Shown: one piece after another, positions 52,885 to 62,487 of the stretch
Numbering within the stretch: position 1 is the stretch's first letter
Layout of the letters: each line of letters starts with the position of its first letter
The notes under the pieces: generated by a model
Database searches by the model: none
Told to the model about the DNA's origin: nothing
What the model saw: only the letters and a program-made list of their open reading frames with translations
Made by a program: the position numbers and the translations under genes
From: SZUA-36 sp963749115
Lineage (GTDB): Bacteria; Pseudomonadota; Gammaproteobacteria; Xanthomonadales; SZUA-36
Assembly: GCA_963749115.1 (NCBI GenBank)
Contig: CAVVLP010000010.1
Coordinates: 282,156-346,155 of the forward strand
Direction of reading: 5' to 3'
Length of the DNA: 64,000 nucleotides

Positions 52885-55050
52885 TTATATTTTTAACATT
52901 ATTGTTGCCAATGGCGGCAAGTCTATCTGCAATGAGTGCGCGCGCCCATGTGATTCAATATTTTCCGTATGCACTTCACCATGCACGCCTACACCGCTGC
53001 CGCCGTACTTGATGGAATCGGTGTTGAGCAACTCGGAATAACACCCTTCCTGCGGCATGCCGATTCGATAGCCGGCGCGCACCAGTGGCGTGAAGTTACT
53101 CACACAAACTACAAAGTCACCGTTAGTTGCGCGACGTAACCAGCAGAGCACACTGCTGTCAGCGTCCTGCCAGTCAATCCACTCAAACCCTTCGTGACTG
53201 AAATCAAGCTCATGCAGCGCAACGGTATCCCTGTACACCCGGTTAAGATCGCACACCAGGGACTGAACACCCAGGTGCAGTGGCTGATCAAGCAAATGCC
53301 AATCGAGCGACTGATCGTGGTTCCATTCTCTTTGCTGGGCAATTTCGGCCCCCATAAACAGTAACTTTTTACCCGGATGACCATACATAAAGCCATAGTA
53401 AGCCCGCAAATTGGCAAAACGCTGCCATTCATCACCCGGCATACGACCGAGTAGCGAGCGCTTGCCATGTACCACCTCGTCGTGTGACAGAGGCAGAACA
53501 AAATTTTCATCAAAGGCATAAACCAGCCCAAAGGTCATCTTGTCGTGATGATACTTACGGTGCACCGGGTCTTCACTCATATAGGACAGGGTGTCATTCA
53601 TCCAGCCCATGTTCCATTTGTAGGTAAACCCCAGGCCACCGGCGTTGGTAGGCCGCGAGACGCCGGGCCAGGCAGTAGACTCTTCCGCGTAACTGGTGGC
53701 GCTGTAGGCATGCACAATCTCATTGAGCTGGCGCAGAAACTCTACCGCCTCCAGGTGCTCGTTGCCGCCAAACTCGTTGGCCACCCACTCGTCTTTTTCA
53801 CGCGAATAATCCAGGTAAAGCATCGAAGCCACGGCATCGACACGCAGGGCGTCGATATGGAAATCATTGATCCAGCAAAGCGCGCTGCCTACCAGGTAGT
53901 TGATCACTTCCCGACGGCCATAATTGAATATCAATGTGCCCCAGTCCGTGTGTTCGCCTTTGCGGGGGTCTTCGTGCTCATATAGAGCCGTGCCGTCAAG
54001 ACGTCGAAGCCCGTGCTCGTCCTTTGGAAAATGGGCAGGCACCCAGTCCATGATGACGCCAATACCAGCCTGGTGGAACTTGTCCACCAGGAAACGAAAA
54101 TCATCCGGCTGACCAAAGCGTTGTGTCGGCGCGTACATGCCGATGGGCTGATAACCCCAGGAACCATCGAAAGGGTGTTCGGTGACCGGCATTAACTCCA
54201 CGTGTGTAAAGTTCATTTTCTGAACGTAAGCCACCAGTGCATCAGCCAGTTCCCGGTAAGTCAGGAAACGGTTATTTTCACCACGCATCCAGGAACCGAG
54301 GTGTACCTCGTAAATGCTGATGGCCTGATCCATCTTCGGAACCGGCGTTTTATCTACAGTCCATTGCTTGTCCTGCCAGCGGTAAGTGCTCTTGTAAACG
54401 ACCGATGCGTTACCCGGCGGGGCCTCGTGAAACTGCCCCATGGGGTCTGACTTCAGCGGCAATAACTCACCCTGTTTATCCAGCAACTCAAACTTATAGT
54501 AGTCACCCTGAGCGACACCGGGAATGAAAATTTCCCACAGACCATTGCCGGGATGCAAGCGCATCACGTGACAGCGGCCATCCCAGTTATTAAACTCGCC
54601 AGTTACGCTGACACGTGAAGCGTTGGGTGCCCATATCGCAAAGCATGTGCCGTTTACACCCAGCGAACTGCCAGGGTGCGCGCCAAGCTTTCTGAAGATG
54701 TCCCGGTGTGCACCCTGCCCCATCAGGTAGAGGTCAAGATCACCCAGCACGGATGGGAAACGATAAGCATCTTCGACCACCCAACTGGCTCCATTCCCAG
54801 CCGTAATACGCAGACGGTAGTGGCGTTTTCGTGGCGGCATTTCCACTTCGAAGATGCCATCCGCATGAACCCGCTGCATCGGTATTGAACCTTTATCACC
54901 GTCAAGCAAAAGATCCACCGATGCAGCCTGGGGTTGAATCGTGCGAACGACACGCGACCCGCCCTCACGTTGCAATCCATAAAGAGAAAATGGATTGCCG
55001 TGACGACCACCGGCCAATGCGTTAAGTGTTGCTTTATTCAACCGTGACAT
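52885..55050 (-). CDS. glgB: 1,4-alpha-glucan branching enzyme GlgB
   Basis: A 721-residue GH13 transferase. N1 and CBM48 domains (FAIWAPNASRVSVTGEFNNW), then VHLGSWMRGENNRFLTYREL, DALRVDAVASMLYLDYSR (nucleophile Asp), YAEESTAWPGVS (acid Glu) and LSHDEVVHGKRSLLG. Full length, with both N-terminal domains. It follows glgC by 20 bases. Confidence 0.98.
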   Translation of the reverse strand: MSRLNKATLNALAGGRHGNPFSLYGLQREGGSRVVRTIQPQAASVDLLLDGDKGSIPMQRVHADGIFEVEMPPRKRHYRLRITAGNGASWVVEDAYRFPSVLGDLDLYLMGQGAHRDIFRKLGAHPGSSLGVNGTCFAIWAPNASRVSVTGEFNNWDGRCHVMRLHPGNGLWEIFIPGVAQGDYYKFELLDKQGELLPLKSDPMGQFHEAPPGNASVVYKSTYRWQDKQWTVDKTPVPKMDQAISIYEVHLGSWMRGENNRFLTYRELADALVAYVQKMNFTHVELMPVTEHPFDGSWGYQPIGMYAPTQRFGQPDDFRFLVDKFHQAGIGVIMDWVPAHFPKDEHGLRRLDGTALYEHEDPRKGEHTDWGTLIFNYGRREVINYLVGSALCWINDFHIDALRVDAVASMLYLDYSREKDEWVANEFGGNEHLEAVEFLRQLNEIVHAYSATSYAEESTAWPGVSRPTNAGGLGFTYKWNMGWMNDTLSYMSEDPVHRKYHHDKMTFGLVYAFDENFVLPLSHDEVVHGKRSLLGRMPGDEWQRFANLRAYYGFMYGHPGKKLLFMGAEIAQQREWNHDQSLDWHLLDQPLHLGVQSLVCDLNRVYRDTVALHELDFSHEGFEWIDWQDADSSVLCWLRRATNGDFVVCVSNFTPLVRAGYRIGMPQEGCYSELLNTDSIKYGGSGVGVHGEVHTENIESHGRAHSLQIDLPPLATIMLKI

Positions 55051-55070
55051 AGGAGTCCGAAAGCATTCTT

Positions 55071-56354
55071 CTAACGTGTGTGATGCAAGGGTTGTTCAAG
55101 CATACCGGGCGTGACCAGCGTAACTCCGCCCTCGGTGACGCGAAAACCCCTGGCACGGTCTGCATCGTGATCCACACCAATTTCCGTACCTTCCGGAATC
55201 ACGCAACCACGATCTATGATGGTCCGGTGTATGGTGCAACCATCGTGGATTTCACACTCCGGCAGGATCAACGACTCCACGATTTTTGAATAGGAATGGA
55301 TTTTACAGTTGGAAAAAATCAGCGACTTGACGACGCTGGCCCCGGAAATGATACAACCCGCTGAGACCATGGAGTCTGTCGCCTGGCCACACCTTTCATC
55401 ATTATTGAAAACAAACTTCGCAGGAGGCGCCTGAAGCTGGTCCGTCAGAATGGGCCAGTCCTTGTCGTAAAGGTCAAGCTGCGGTATGACCGAAACCAGT
55501 TCCATATTGGCTTGATAATAGGCATCAAGAGTACCCACGTCGCGCCAGTATGCCTGCTCTCCGGTATCCGGGTCACGAAACGGAAAGGCATAAACATGGT
55601 AATTGTCGATGATCGATGGAATGATGTTTTTACCAAAATCGTGATCAGATCCGGGCGTATCGGCATCCCTGATGACCTGCTCATAGAGAAACTCGGTGTT
55701 GAAAACGTAGTTGCCCATGGATGCAAGACACATACCTTCCTTGCCGGGAATCGATGCGGGATGTTCCGGCTTTTCATTGAATCCAATCACACGGCCGTTC
55801 TCATCCACCGTCAGGACACCAAACTGGCCCGCAGCTTCTTCCACGGGTACTTCCATGCAGCAAACCGTCATATCTGCTTCCTTCTCCGCATGGAAAGCGA
55901 GGAAGGTGCCGTAATCCATCTTGTAAACATGATCGCCCGACAGAATTAAAACAAAACGCGGTTTATGTGTCCGCAGGATGTCGAGATTCTGGAATACCGC
56001 GTCAGCGGTACCCAGGTACCAATCATCTCCGGTGCGCTGTGAAGCCGGCAAAATCTCGACGAACTCTCGATCCGATGAGCGGAAACCTGTCCAGCCATGC
56101 ACAAGATGCCGTATCAACGAATGTGCCTTGTACTGGGTAGCCACACCGATGCGTCGTACACCTGAGTTGATGCAGTTGGAGAGAGGGAAATCAATGATTC
56201 GCAGTTTGCCGCCAAAATAGACACCCGGCTTGGCGCGCCACTCGGTCAATTCATACAAACGGGACCCGCGACCACCGGCAAGAATCAACGCGACCGTGTT
56301 ACGGGTCAATCGACTAACATAACGGCCCTGGTCCACCAAGGGTTGAGTAGGCAT
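55071..56354 (-). CDS. glgC: Glucose-1-phosphate adenylyltransferase GlgC
   Basis: A 427-residue ADP-glucose pyrophosphorylase, committed step of glycogen synthesis. N-terminal LILAGGRGSRLYELTEWRAK with the regulatory-site Lys, KPGVYFGGKLRIIDFPLSNC, ILSGDHVYKMDYG (metal Asp) and a C-terminal left-handed helix (GCTIHRTIIDRGCVIPEGTE). First gene of the leftward operon; glgA (synthase) is not in the window. Confidence 0.98.
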   Translation of the reverse strand: MPTQPLVDQGRYVSRLTRNTVALILAGGRGSRLYELTEWRAKPGVYFGGKLRIIDFPLSNCINSGVRRIGVATQYKAHSLIRHLVHGWTGFRSSDREFVEILPASQRTGDDWYLGTADAVFQNLDILRTHKPRFVLILSGDHVYKMDYGTFLAFHAEKEADMTVCCMEVPVEEAAGQFGVLTVDENGRVIGFNEKPEHPASIPGKEGMCLASMGNYVFNTEFLYEQVIRDADTPGSDHDFGKNIIPSIIDNYHVYAFPFRDPDTGEQAYWRDVGTLDAYYQANMELVSVIPQLDLYDKDWPILTDQLQAPPAKFVFNNDERCGQATDSMVSAGCIISGASVVKSLIFSNCKIHSYSKIVESLILPECEIHDGCTIHRTIIDRGCVIPEGTEIGVDHDADRARGFRVTEGGVTLVTPGMLEQPLHHTR

Positions 56355-56406
56355 CGGATTTGTCCTCTTACGCTGGAAGTGTCAGACAAAGTTTAACGTG
56401 AAATAC

Positions 56407-56530
56407 TCAGGAGTGGGCAGTTTCCTCGACCAAATTGGCAATAGATTTACAAAATTCCTTCGAAAGTTGCTCTTCAGTCACCCGCCAGCGCCAGTTATTT
56501 GATGTCGTGACTGGTGTAACTGCTCGTGGC
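56407..56530 (-). pseudogene. Possible C-terminal remnant of 4-alpha-glucanotransferase (malQ)
   Basis: Between glgC and the MFS gene, the minus frame reads TTSNNWRWRVTEEQLSKEFC then KSIANLVEETAHS and stops. NNWRWRV followed by a short acidic helix is like the MalQ C-terminus (NWxWR). Everything before it is absent and the start of the open frame lies inside the MFS gene's 3' end. The match is short, so the call is tentative; a chance open frame is the alternative. Confidence 0.4.
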
Positions 56531-56545
56531 AAAATGTCACAGCTA

Positions 56546-57985
56546 TCAGTTGTCTTCGCGGACAAAGCTCCAGGTAAGGGCAGACAGGGCAAGGCTGGCG
56601 GCCGAAATTGCAAAAATAATACTCTTATCAGGAGCCCGGCTGATCATCAGTGCAACCCCCAGGCTGACGACGAGTTGTGGCAATACGACCGAAAGATTAA
56701 ACAGGCCCATGTACAAACCCATACGTGCTTCGCTGACTTTCTGTGAAACGATGGCGAATGGCAAACTAACAATTGCGGCCCAGCCAATACCAACGACCCC
56801 CATCAGTACATAAATGTGCAGCGGACTGCTGCCAAGGTAATAAAGACCGATATAACCTGTTGTCATTAACGCCAGGCATATGGCATGGGTTTTGACGCGG
56901 CCAATGCGGAGTGCCAGGGGCATCAGCACCAGCGCCGGTAGCAGTGCCCCAACGGCGTTGAGCACCAGGAAACTCATCGAGCCGACCCTGCCCATCTCGA
57001 TATCCGATAACTCGGGAAGTTTTTGCTGAAGGAATGCAAACAGGAAAACAAAGGTGGTCTGTATACCCACCCAGCTGAATGAGTGAGCGGCGATGACCTT
57101 GCGAAAAGCTGCAAGACCATTCCTGCTGTTTTCAGCTTTTTCCAGCATGGCCTGAATCACAAGCAGACCGGTGATGACACCGCAGGTAATCTCAGCGTAA
57201 TAATTTTGCGGTTCTATCCCGGCAAGCCGGCGGCCCATTGCGAAGACATCATAGGCCAGGAAGCCCCAGAGCGGTCGAATTGCGATTAGCATATTGAGAA
57301 TTGAATCCTCGCGACCATGCTGCTCCAGGTTTGCGGGGTCGTCGCTGGTATCGTCTTTTAGCTCTCTTGGTTCGGTGATAAAGAGTGTCGGGATCACCGA
57401 AAATGCCAGCACGATGACCGCGCCACCATATATCAGCACATAATTGTTGAATGCCGCACCGATGGCGTATGCAAGAACACCAAAAGTGCCCGAGATGCTT
57501 TGCATCCAGGTATAGCCTTTGGTCCGCTCGTCACCCGTATCGGTCACATCTGCAATCAGGGAGCGGGTCGGGTTAAAACTGACGTTGATAGACAAATCCA
57601 GTGTCAGCGCCACGGCGATGGCGACACCCAGGATACCGCCAACACCGAGACTGCCAGAGATGACATCGAGGTTGGGAAGCGCCAGCAACATGAGTGATGC
57701 CAGGATGCCGCCAATAAGAATGAAGGGGCGCCGTCGTCCGTTCCAGAACCAGACCTTGTCACTGATAACGCCGATAATGACCTGGCCCAAAATACCGGCC
57801 AACGGCCCGGCAGCCCATACAAGCCCGACGTCGTGAATATCGAGCCCGTACTGCGTGGTCAGAATCCAGCTCAGCGCTGAAATCTGGATCGACAGCGCGA
57901 AGCCCATCGCCGTTGATGGCAGGCTCAGTAAGACAAAAAAAGAACTGCTGCGATTTTTCTGGAAGCTGTACATGAAGCCCGACAA
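56546..57985 (-). CDS. MFS/GPH-type sugar transporter
   Basis: A 479-residue permease with twelve helices. The loop GVISDKVWFWNGRRRPFILI has the MFS motif A (D-x-GRRRP) typical of the sucrose/maltose transporter (SUT/GPH) branch, and LDLSINVSFNPTRSLIADVT follows, as in these carriers. Expected to take up maltose, sucrose or a related oligosaccharide with protons. It lies with a LacI regulator and a TonB receptor in a sugar-use block. Confidence 0.88.
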   Translation of the reverse strand: MSGFMYSFQKNRSSSFFVLLSLPSTAMGFALSIQISALSWILTTQYGLDIHDVGLVWAAGPLAGILGQVIIGVISDKVWFWNGRRRPFILIGGILASLMLLALPNLDVISGSLGVGGILGVAIAVALTLDLSINVSFNPTRSLIADVTDTGDERTKGYTWMQSISGTFGVLAYAIGAAFNNYVLIYGGAVIVLAFSVIPTLFITEPRELKDDTSDDPANLEQHGREDSILNMLIAIRPLWGFLAYDVFAMGRRLAGIEPQNYYAEITCGVITGLLVIQAMLEKAENSRNGLAAFRKVIAAHSFSWVGIQTTFVFLFAFLQQKLPELSDIEMGRVGSMSFLVLNAVGALLPALVLMPLALRIGRVKTHAICLALMTTGYIGLYYLGSSPLHIYVLMGVVGIGWAAIVSLPFAIVSQKVSEARMGLYMGLFNLSVVLPQLVVSLGVALMISRAPDKSIIFAISAASLALSALTWSFVREDN

Positions 57986-58053
57986 TAACCGTTTTAATCA
58001 GTCAGTGCGCGCGTCACGGCCATTGAATACGAATTCAGCGTACCCCAGCGGTC

Positions 58054-59133
58054 TTATTCGACGGTAAATTGTGTGTTGTCATCGGACATGTTCAGCTTAC
58101 CCAGTGTACGTCCTCCGCATGAGCCCCGGATGACCAGCGACATGGGAAGAAGACGCGACTTGACTGGCTTATTGTTGATCATGGCAATCAGGTTCTCTAC
58201 CAGCACCTGTGCAGCGATCCGGGTATCCTGACGGACAGTCGTGAGCGAAGGGCCGGAATATGCGGCAGCTGGAATGTCGTCAAATCCAACCACCGATACC
58301 TGCCGTGGCGTTTCGATACCGGCCTTGCGCATGCATTTCATAGCACCGATCGCTATCAGGTCACTGGCAGCAAACACCGCGTCAAATGTTTCCCTGCTCT
58401 CAAGAAGTTGTAACATGGCATTGAATCCGGATGTTTCGTGGTTCTCTGCATTGATATGAAGCTCTGAGCGGACGGGTAGACCGGTGGATTTCAGAGTTTC
58501 CTGATAGCCGGCATGACGTTGCCTGAACTCCGGCGAGTCGCTGCCCGCCCTGCCCAGAAACGCAATATGTGTCCGCCCCAGGTTCAGAAGGTGCCGGGTC
58601 GCCATCTCTCCACCCTGTTTGTTCATGCTGCCCACCGCATGCCCCTCCAGTTCCGGTGTCGTGGCGCCCCAGATGATGAAATGAGTACCTTCATCATGCA
58701 GACGTTTGAGTTTGTCGGTGATATTGCCATAGTCACCGTAACCCAGCAGGATGATGCCGTCAGCACGGTTACTGGCCTGGTAATCGGATGTCCAGTCATC
58801 GCTCAGATGCTGAAATGAAACCAGCACGTCGAATTTATTGGCGACTGCACTACGGGTAATGTTACCCAGCATAGAGAGAAAAAACGGGTTGATCTTCGAG
58901 TCATCCGATGTAGCGTCTTCAAACAGTAACAAGGCAATGGTATTGCTGCGTTGGGAGCGTAGACCGGAGGCACTGCGATCTACCTGGTAGTTCATCTCCC
59001 GCGCAATTTTCTGGACCCGTTTGCGGGTATCCGGGTTAACCAGCGGGCTGTTGCGCAGTGCCCTCGACACCGTGGCCTGCGACACGCCGGCCCGATGAGC
59101 TATATCAAATGAAGTGGTCTTACCTGAACCCAT
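58054..59133 (-). CDS. LacI family transcriptional regulator
   Basis: A 359-residue LacI-type repressor. The N-terminal HTH (SFDIAHRAGVSQATVSRALR, then NSPLVNPDTRKRVQKIAREM with the hinge) is followed by a periplasmic-binding-protein-like sensor domain (TIALLLFEDAT, FAASDLIAIGAMKCMRKAGI, VSVVGFDDIPAAAYSGPSLT). It diverges from the TonB receptor and precedes the MFS gene. It probably controls both; the effector sugar is unknown. Confidence 0.95.
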   Translation of the reverse strand: MGSGKTTSFDIAHRAGVSQATVSRALRNSPLVNPDTRKRVQKIAREMNYQVDRSASGLRSQRSNTIALLLFEDATSDDSKINPFFLSMLGNITRSAVANKFDVLVSFQHLSDDWTSDYQASNRADGIILLGYGDYGNITDKLKRLHDEGTHFIIWGATTPELEGHAVGSMNKQGGEMATRHLLNLGRTHIAFLGRAGSDSPEFRQRHAGYQETLKSTGLPVRSELHINAENHETSGFNAMLQLLESRETFDAVFAASDLIAIGAMKCMRKAGIETPRQVSVVGFDDIPAAAYSGPSLTTVRQDTRIAAQVLVENLIAMINNKPVKSRLLPMSLVIRGSCGGRTLGKLNMSDDNTQFTVE

Positions 59134-59504
59134 GACGTTTCAACATGGATATCTGATTCTCCGCTAATGGCAAAAAAATCATTCCAAATTAGGGTGATTC
59201 TTAAAAGACAAATCATATCAGGCTTTTAAGTATCAATTACTTCATTTTCAATATTAGCCCGGTTCTGAGGCCTTAGAGGGACAATCTGGCAGCGATTGTT
59301 CGAAAGTTTTGCTTGAACAAATAAATGTCAAAGTGGTATTTTAAATACGGTTATACGGTTTTACCCCACCTGGTCAACAATCTCGATTGTTCTGAATACG
59401 ATTGCATAATCTTGTTGCAATTAACCTAACAGGGGTAAGGTGGGCGCACAATTAGTAATGCATTTTCAAGGCACAGCCAGAATCAATTGGAAAAAATTAT
59501 AATT
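59134..59504. other. Control region between lacI-type gene and TonB receptor
   Basis: About 370 AT-rich bases without a gene. An inverted repeat ATTGCA-N9-TGCAAT lies at 59401-59421, about 85 bases before the receptor start. Possible but unproven operator for the LacI regulator. Confidence 0.5.
59401..59421. promoter_or_regulatory. Inverted repeat, candidate operator
   Basis: ATTGCA (59401-59406) and TGCAAT (59416-59421) are perfect inverted arms around nine bases. LacI operators usually lack a 9-base spacer, so the match to the neighbouring regulator is weak. Confidence 0.3.
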
Positions 59505-62402
59505 ATGAAAGCAAACAACCCCAGGAAAGTCATACGTCGCAGAAAGCTCTCGGCGGCCATCTCATTAGTGTTAGCCGCCAGTCCGGTGGCCTACTTACAT
59601 GCCCAGGGCATTGATGGCGAAACCACCACCGACCAGGACGGTGAAATGGTGATGGAGGAAGTTATCGTCACTGGCACGTTCCGCGCAAGTCTCATCAACC
59701 AGATTGAAACCAAGCGTGACAACACCTCCATCGTGGACGCAATTTCAGCAGAGGACATCGGTAAACTGCCCGATTCCAGTGTGGCAGAATCTCTTGCGCG
59801 TCTTCCCGGTGTATCAGGTGAGCGTCGCAATGGCCGTGTAAGCGGTATCTCCGTTCGTGGTTTCAAAGAAGATTACGTAGGCACCACGCTCAACGGACGT
59901 GAATTGTTGGGTATGGGTGATAACCGTGGTGTTGAGTACGACCTTTACCCATCAGAAATCGTCAGCGGTATGATAGTTTACAAAACGCCTGATGCGACAC
60001 AGATGGTGCAAGGCATTGGTGGTATCGTTGATATCCGTACGAACCGTCCGCTGGACAGCAACCGTTATTTCGCAATCAACGGAACCTACGAACAGAACGG
60101 TATGGACTCCGCCAACCCCGATTTCGATGACAATGGTTATCGCCTGGCATTGAGTTTCTCCGACGTTTTCGCGGATGACACTCTTGGCGTTTCGTTTGCG
60201 GCGGCAACCACGAAATCACCCAGCCAGGAGGAACAGTTCCGTGGCTGGGGATACCCGGGTGCCAATGCCGATAAGGCCGGTCCCGGCGTCACCATGACCG
60301 GTGACGAGACTATCCTCGGTGGCCACGATTCTTTCGTTCGATCCGCTGAACTAAAGCGTGACACCGTATCGGGAGTTTTACAGTGGGCACCAAATGATGA
60401 TGTGACGGTTACCCTGGATGCCATATATATTGATTTCCAGGAAGACAAGGTATTCCGAGGCCTGGAAGAGGGAATGGCTGAATGGGGAACCGGTGATTAC
60501 ACCGTCACCGGCGTTGAAGACGGCCTGGTAACCTCGGGCTACCTTGACGGCTTCAGGTCGGTCATTCGCAACGATGGTGAACGCAAAGAGGCCAAGTTGA
60601 AAACTTTCGGTCTTAACCTCGAGTGGAACCTGAATGATGACTGGACGATGGAATTCGACGGTGCCTACAGCGATGTTAAAAAGACCATCACGAATATCGA
60701 GAGTTACTCTGGCGTAGGCCGTGCCGCACTGGGATCACAGGGTCCCGCCACCGCGCGTTCCTGGGAGATGACGTCCACCGGTGTCTTGCTCAGCCCGCAC
60801 CCGACAGTTCCGCTGGTTGACCTCTCCGATTTCGACATGATCCGCCTTGCCGGCCCTCAATCCTGGGGTGGCGCCATGGCGCCAATCGAACAATTCGCCG
60901 AAGTCACCCTGCCCGACGGTTCGGTCATCGGACCACCACAGGCTCAGGATGGTTTTGTCAATACACCAAAATTCGACGAGGACCTGACAACTTTACGACT
61001 CGATTTTGACCGCGCACTCGACTGGTCAATTTTCAGGGCAGTCACCTTCGGTGTTAACTACTCTGACCGTTCGAAATCCAAGGACAACCGCGGCTTCTAC
61101 CTGACCGCCCCCACCTGGCCTACCGATGGCCCGATCCCCGAAGAGTATCGTGTGGGTACCGCTAACCTGGATTTCATCGGTGCTGGAAACATCGTCGCCT
61201 ATGATGGCCTGGGAATGTTTAATGATGGTTATTACATCGCGTCCGACGCTCAGGAATTGGAAACGGCCCGCCTCGGTGACAGCTACAAGATTAATGAAAA
61301 GTTGACCACGGTCTTCGCAAAGCTGGATTTTGACGCTGAATTCGGGCCTGGAATGCTGCTCGGTAATGTCGGTCTGCAATACCAGCATGTTGATCAGGAT
61401 TCGAGAGGTTTCGGTACCTATACAGGTCCAGACCTTTATGTACTTGCTACCCCGATTGATGATGGTGACAAATACAATAAGTGGTTGCCCAGCATGAACC
61501 TGACCTATGACTTTGGAAACGGTCATCTGATCCGGGCGGCGGCGTCCAAAACAGTGAGCCGTCCCCGTATGGATGACATGCGTTCCAATCAACAGGTTTC
61601 ATTTGGTTTCAATATCTCATCCATCAGTTCGACCGACCCCCGTAACAGCGCCTGGAGCGGCAGCGCAGGAAACGCAGCCTTGCGTCCGCTGGAAGCCAAT
61701 CAGTTCGACCTGGCCTGGGATTGGTACTTTGCTGAAGACGGTCTTGTTTCAGCCGCCTTATTCTACAAAGACCTGGTCAACTGGCACCGCGCCGGTCAGT
61801 TCATCGCTGACTTCAGCCAGTTTTACATCCCCGGTTACCACCAGGTGGATGATGAAAACGGCAACCCGATTACTCCAGCGACATTCGAAGGCCTGGTCAG
61901 CTTTCGTGAAGACGGCCTGACAGGTGATGTCAAAGGTGTGGAATTGCAGACCATATTCCCGATGCGAATCGTTTGGGACAAGCTGGAAGGCCTGGGTTTC
62001 ATCGCAACAGCCACGTTTATCAATGGCGATTTGGATGATGGTTCCAGTGTTCCCGGGTTGTCAGACAGGAATTACTCATTGACCGCCTACTACGAGAGAG
62101 GAGGTTTTGAAGCACGTATCGGTTGGACCAAGCGTTCCGAATACACAACCGAGACGCGCGGTTTGAGCCTCGCTCTCACACCGACAATCGATCAGGGTTC
62201 CAAACTGTTGGACGCTCAAATCGGATATGACTTCGGTCTCGCCGGTTATGATGGCTGGTTAGGCGGGTTGTCACTTGCGCTGCAGGGCCAGAATCTGACC
62301 AACGAAGATACCATCCAAACCAATGATGATTTTCGCGAGGTAACACAGTACCAGAAGTTTGGTGCGAACTACCTGCTGACTGCCATTTACAAGTTCTGGT
62401 AG
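59505..62402 (+). CDS. TonB-dependent receptor (sugar-utilisation type)
   Basis: A 965-residue outer-membrane transporter. Signal peptide (KLSAAISLVLAASPVAYLHA), TonB box region EEVIVTGTFRASL, plug domain (AISAEDIGKLPDSSVAESLA then RLPGVSGERR, GGIVDIRTNRPL) and a C-terminal beta-barrel ending in Trp (LLTAIYKFW), as required for barrel assembly. This plug pattern is typical of Caulobacter/Alteromonas/Xanthomonas oligosaccharide receptors. ATG 59505 is favoured over the TTG at 59487. It is followed by a terminator, then the halogenase-like gene. Confidence 0.94.
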   Translation: MKANNPRKVIRRRKLSAAISLVLAASPVAYLHAQGIDGETTTDQDGEMVMEEVIVTGTFRASLINQIETKRDNTSIVDAISAEDIGKLPDSSVAESLARLPGVSGERRNGRVSGISVRGFKEDYVGTTLNGRELLGMGDNRGVEYDLYPSEIVSGMIVYKTPDATQMVQGIGGIVDIRTNRPLDSNRYFAINGTYEQNGMDSANPDFDDNGYRLALSFSDVFADDTLGVSFAAATTKSPSQEEQFRGWGYPGANADKAGPGVTMTGDETILGGHDSFVRSAELKRDTVSGVLQWAPNDDVTVTLDAIYIDFQEDKVFRGLEEGMAEWGTGDYTVTGVEDGLVTSGYLDGFRSVIRNDGERKEAKLKTFGLNLEWNLNDDWTMEFDGAYSDVKKTITNIESYSGVGRAALGSQGPATARSWEMTSTGVLLSPHPTVPLVDLSDFDMIRLAGPQSWGGAMAPIEQFAEVTLPDGSVIGPPQAQDGFVNTPKFDEDLTTLRLDFDRALDWSIFRAVTFGVNYSDRSKSKDNRGFYLTAPTWPTDGPIPEEYRVGTANLDFIGAGNIVAYDGLGMFNDGYYIASDAQELETARLGDSYKINEKLTTVFAKLDFDAEFGPGMLLGNVGLQYQHVDQDSRGFGTYTGPDLYVLATPIDDGDKYNKWLPSMNLTYDFGNGHLIRAAASKTVSRPRMDDMRSNQQVSFGFNISSISSTDPRNSAWSGSAGNAALRPLEANQFDLAWDWYFAEDGLVSAALFYKDLVNWHRAGQFIADFSQFYIPGYHQVDDENGNPITPATFEGLVSFREDGLTGDVKGVELQTIFPMRIVWDKLEGLGFIATATFINGDLDDGSSVPGLSDRNYSLTAYYERGGFEARIGWTKRSEYTTETRGLSLALTPTIDQGSKLLDAQIGYDFGLAGYDGWLGGLSLALQGQNLTNEDTIQTNDDFREVTQYQKFGANYLLTAIYKFW

Positions 62403-62430
62403 CAACAAAACGCTATTGGTTTCTATCCAA

Positions 62431-62470
62431 AGCCCTGCTGGTGTAGTCTAACGCTGGCAGGGCTTTTTTT
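62431..62470 (+). terminator. Rho-independent terminator after the TonB receptor gene
   Basis: Stem AGCCCTGC (62431-62438) / GCAGGGCT (62457-62464) with an 18-base loop and a T7 run. The halogenase-like gene begins 18 bases later, so read-through or an internal promoter must serve it. Confidence 0.85.
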
Positions 62471-62487
62471 ATGCAAGGAGCATTCTC

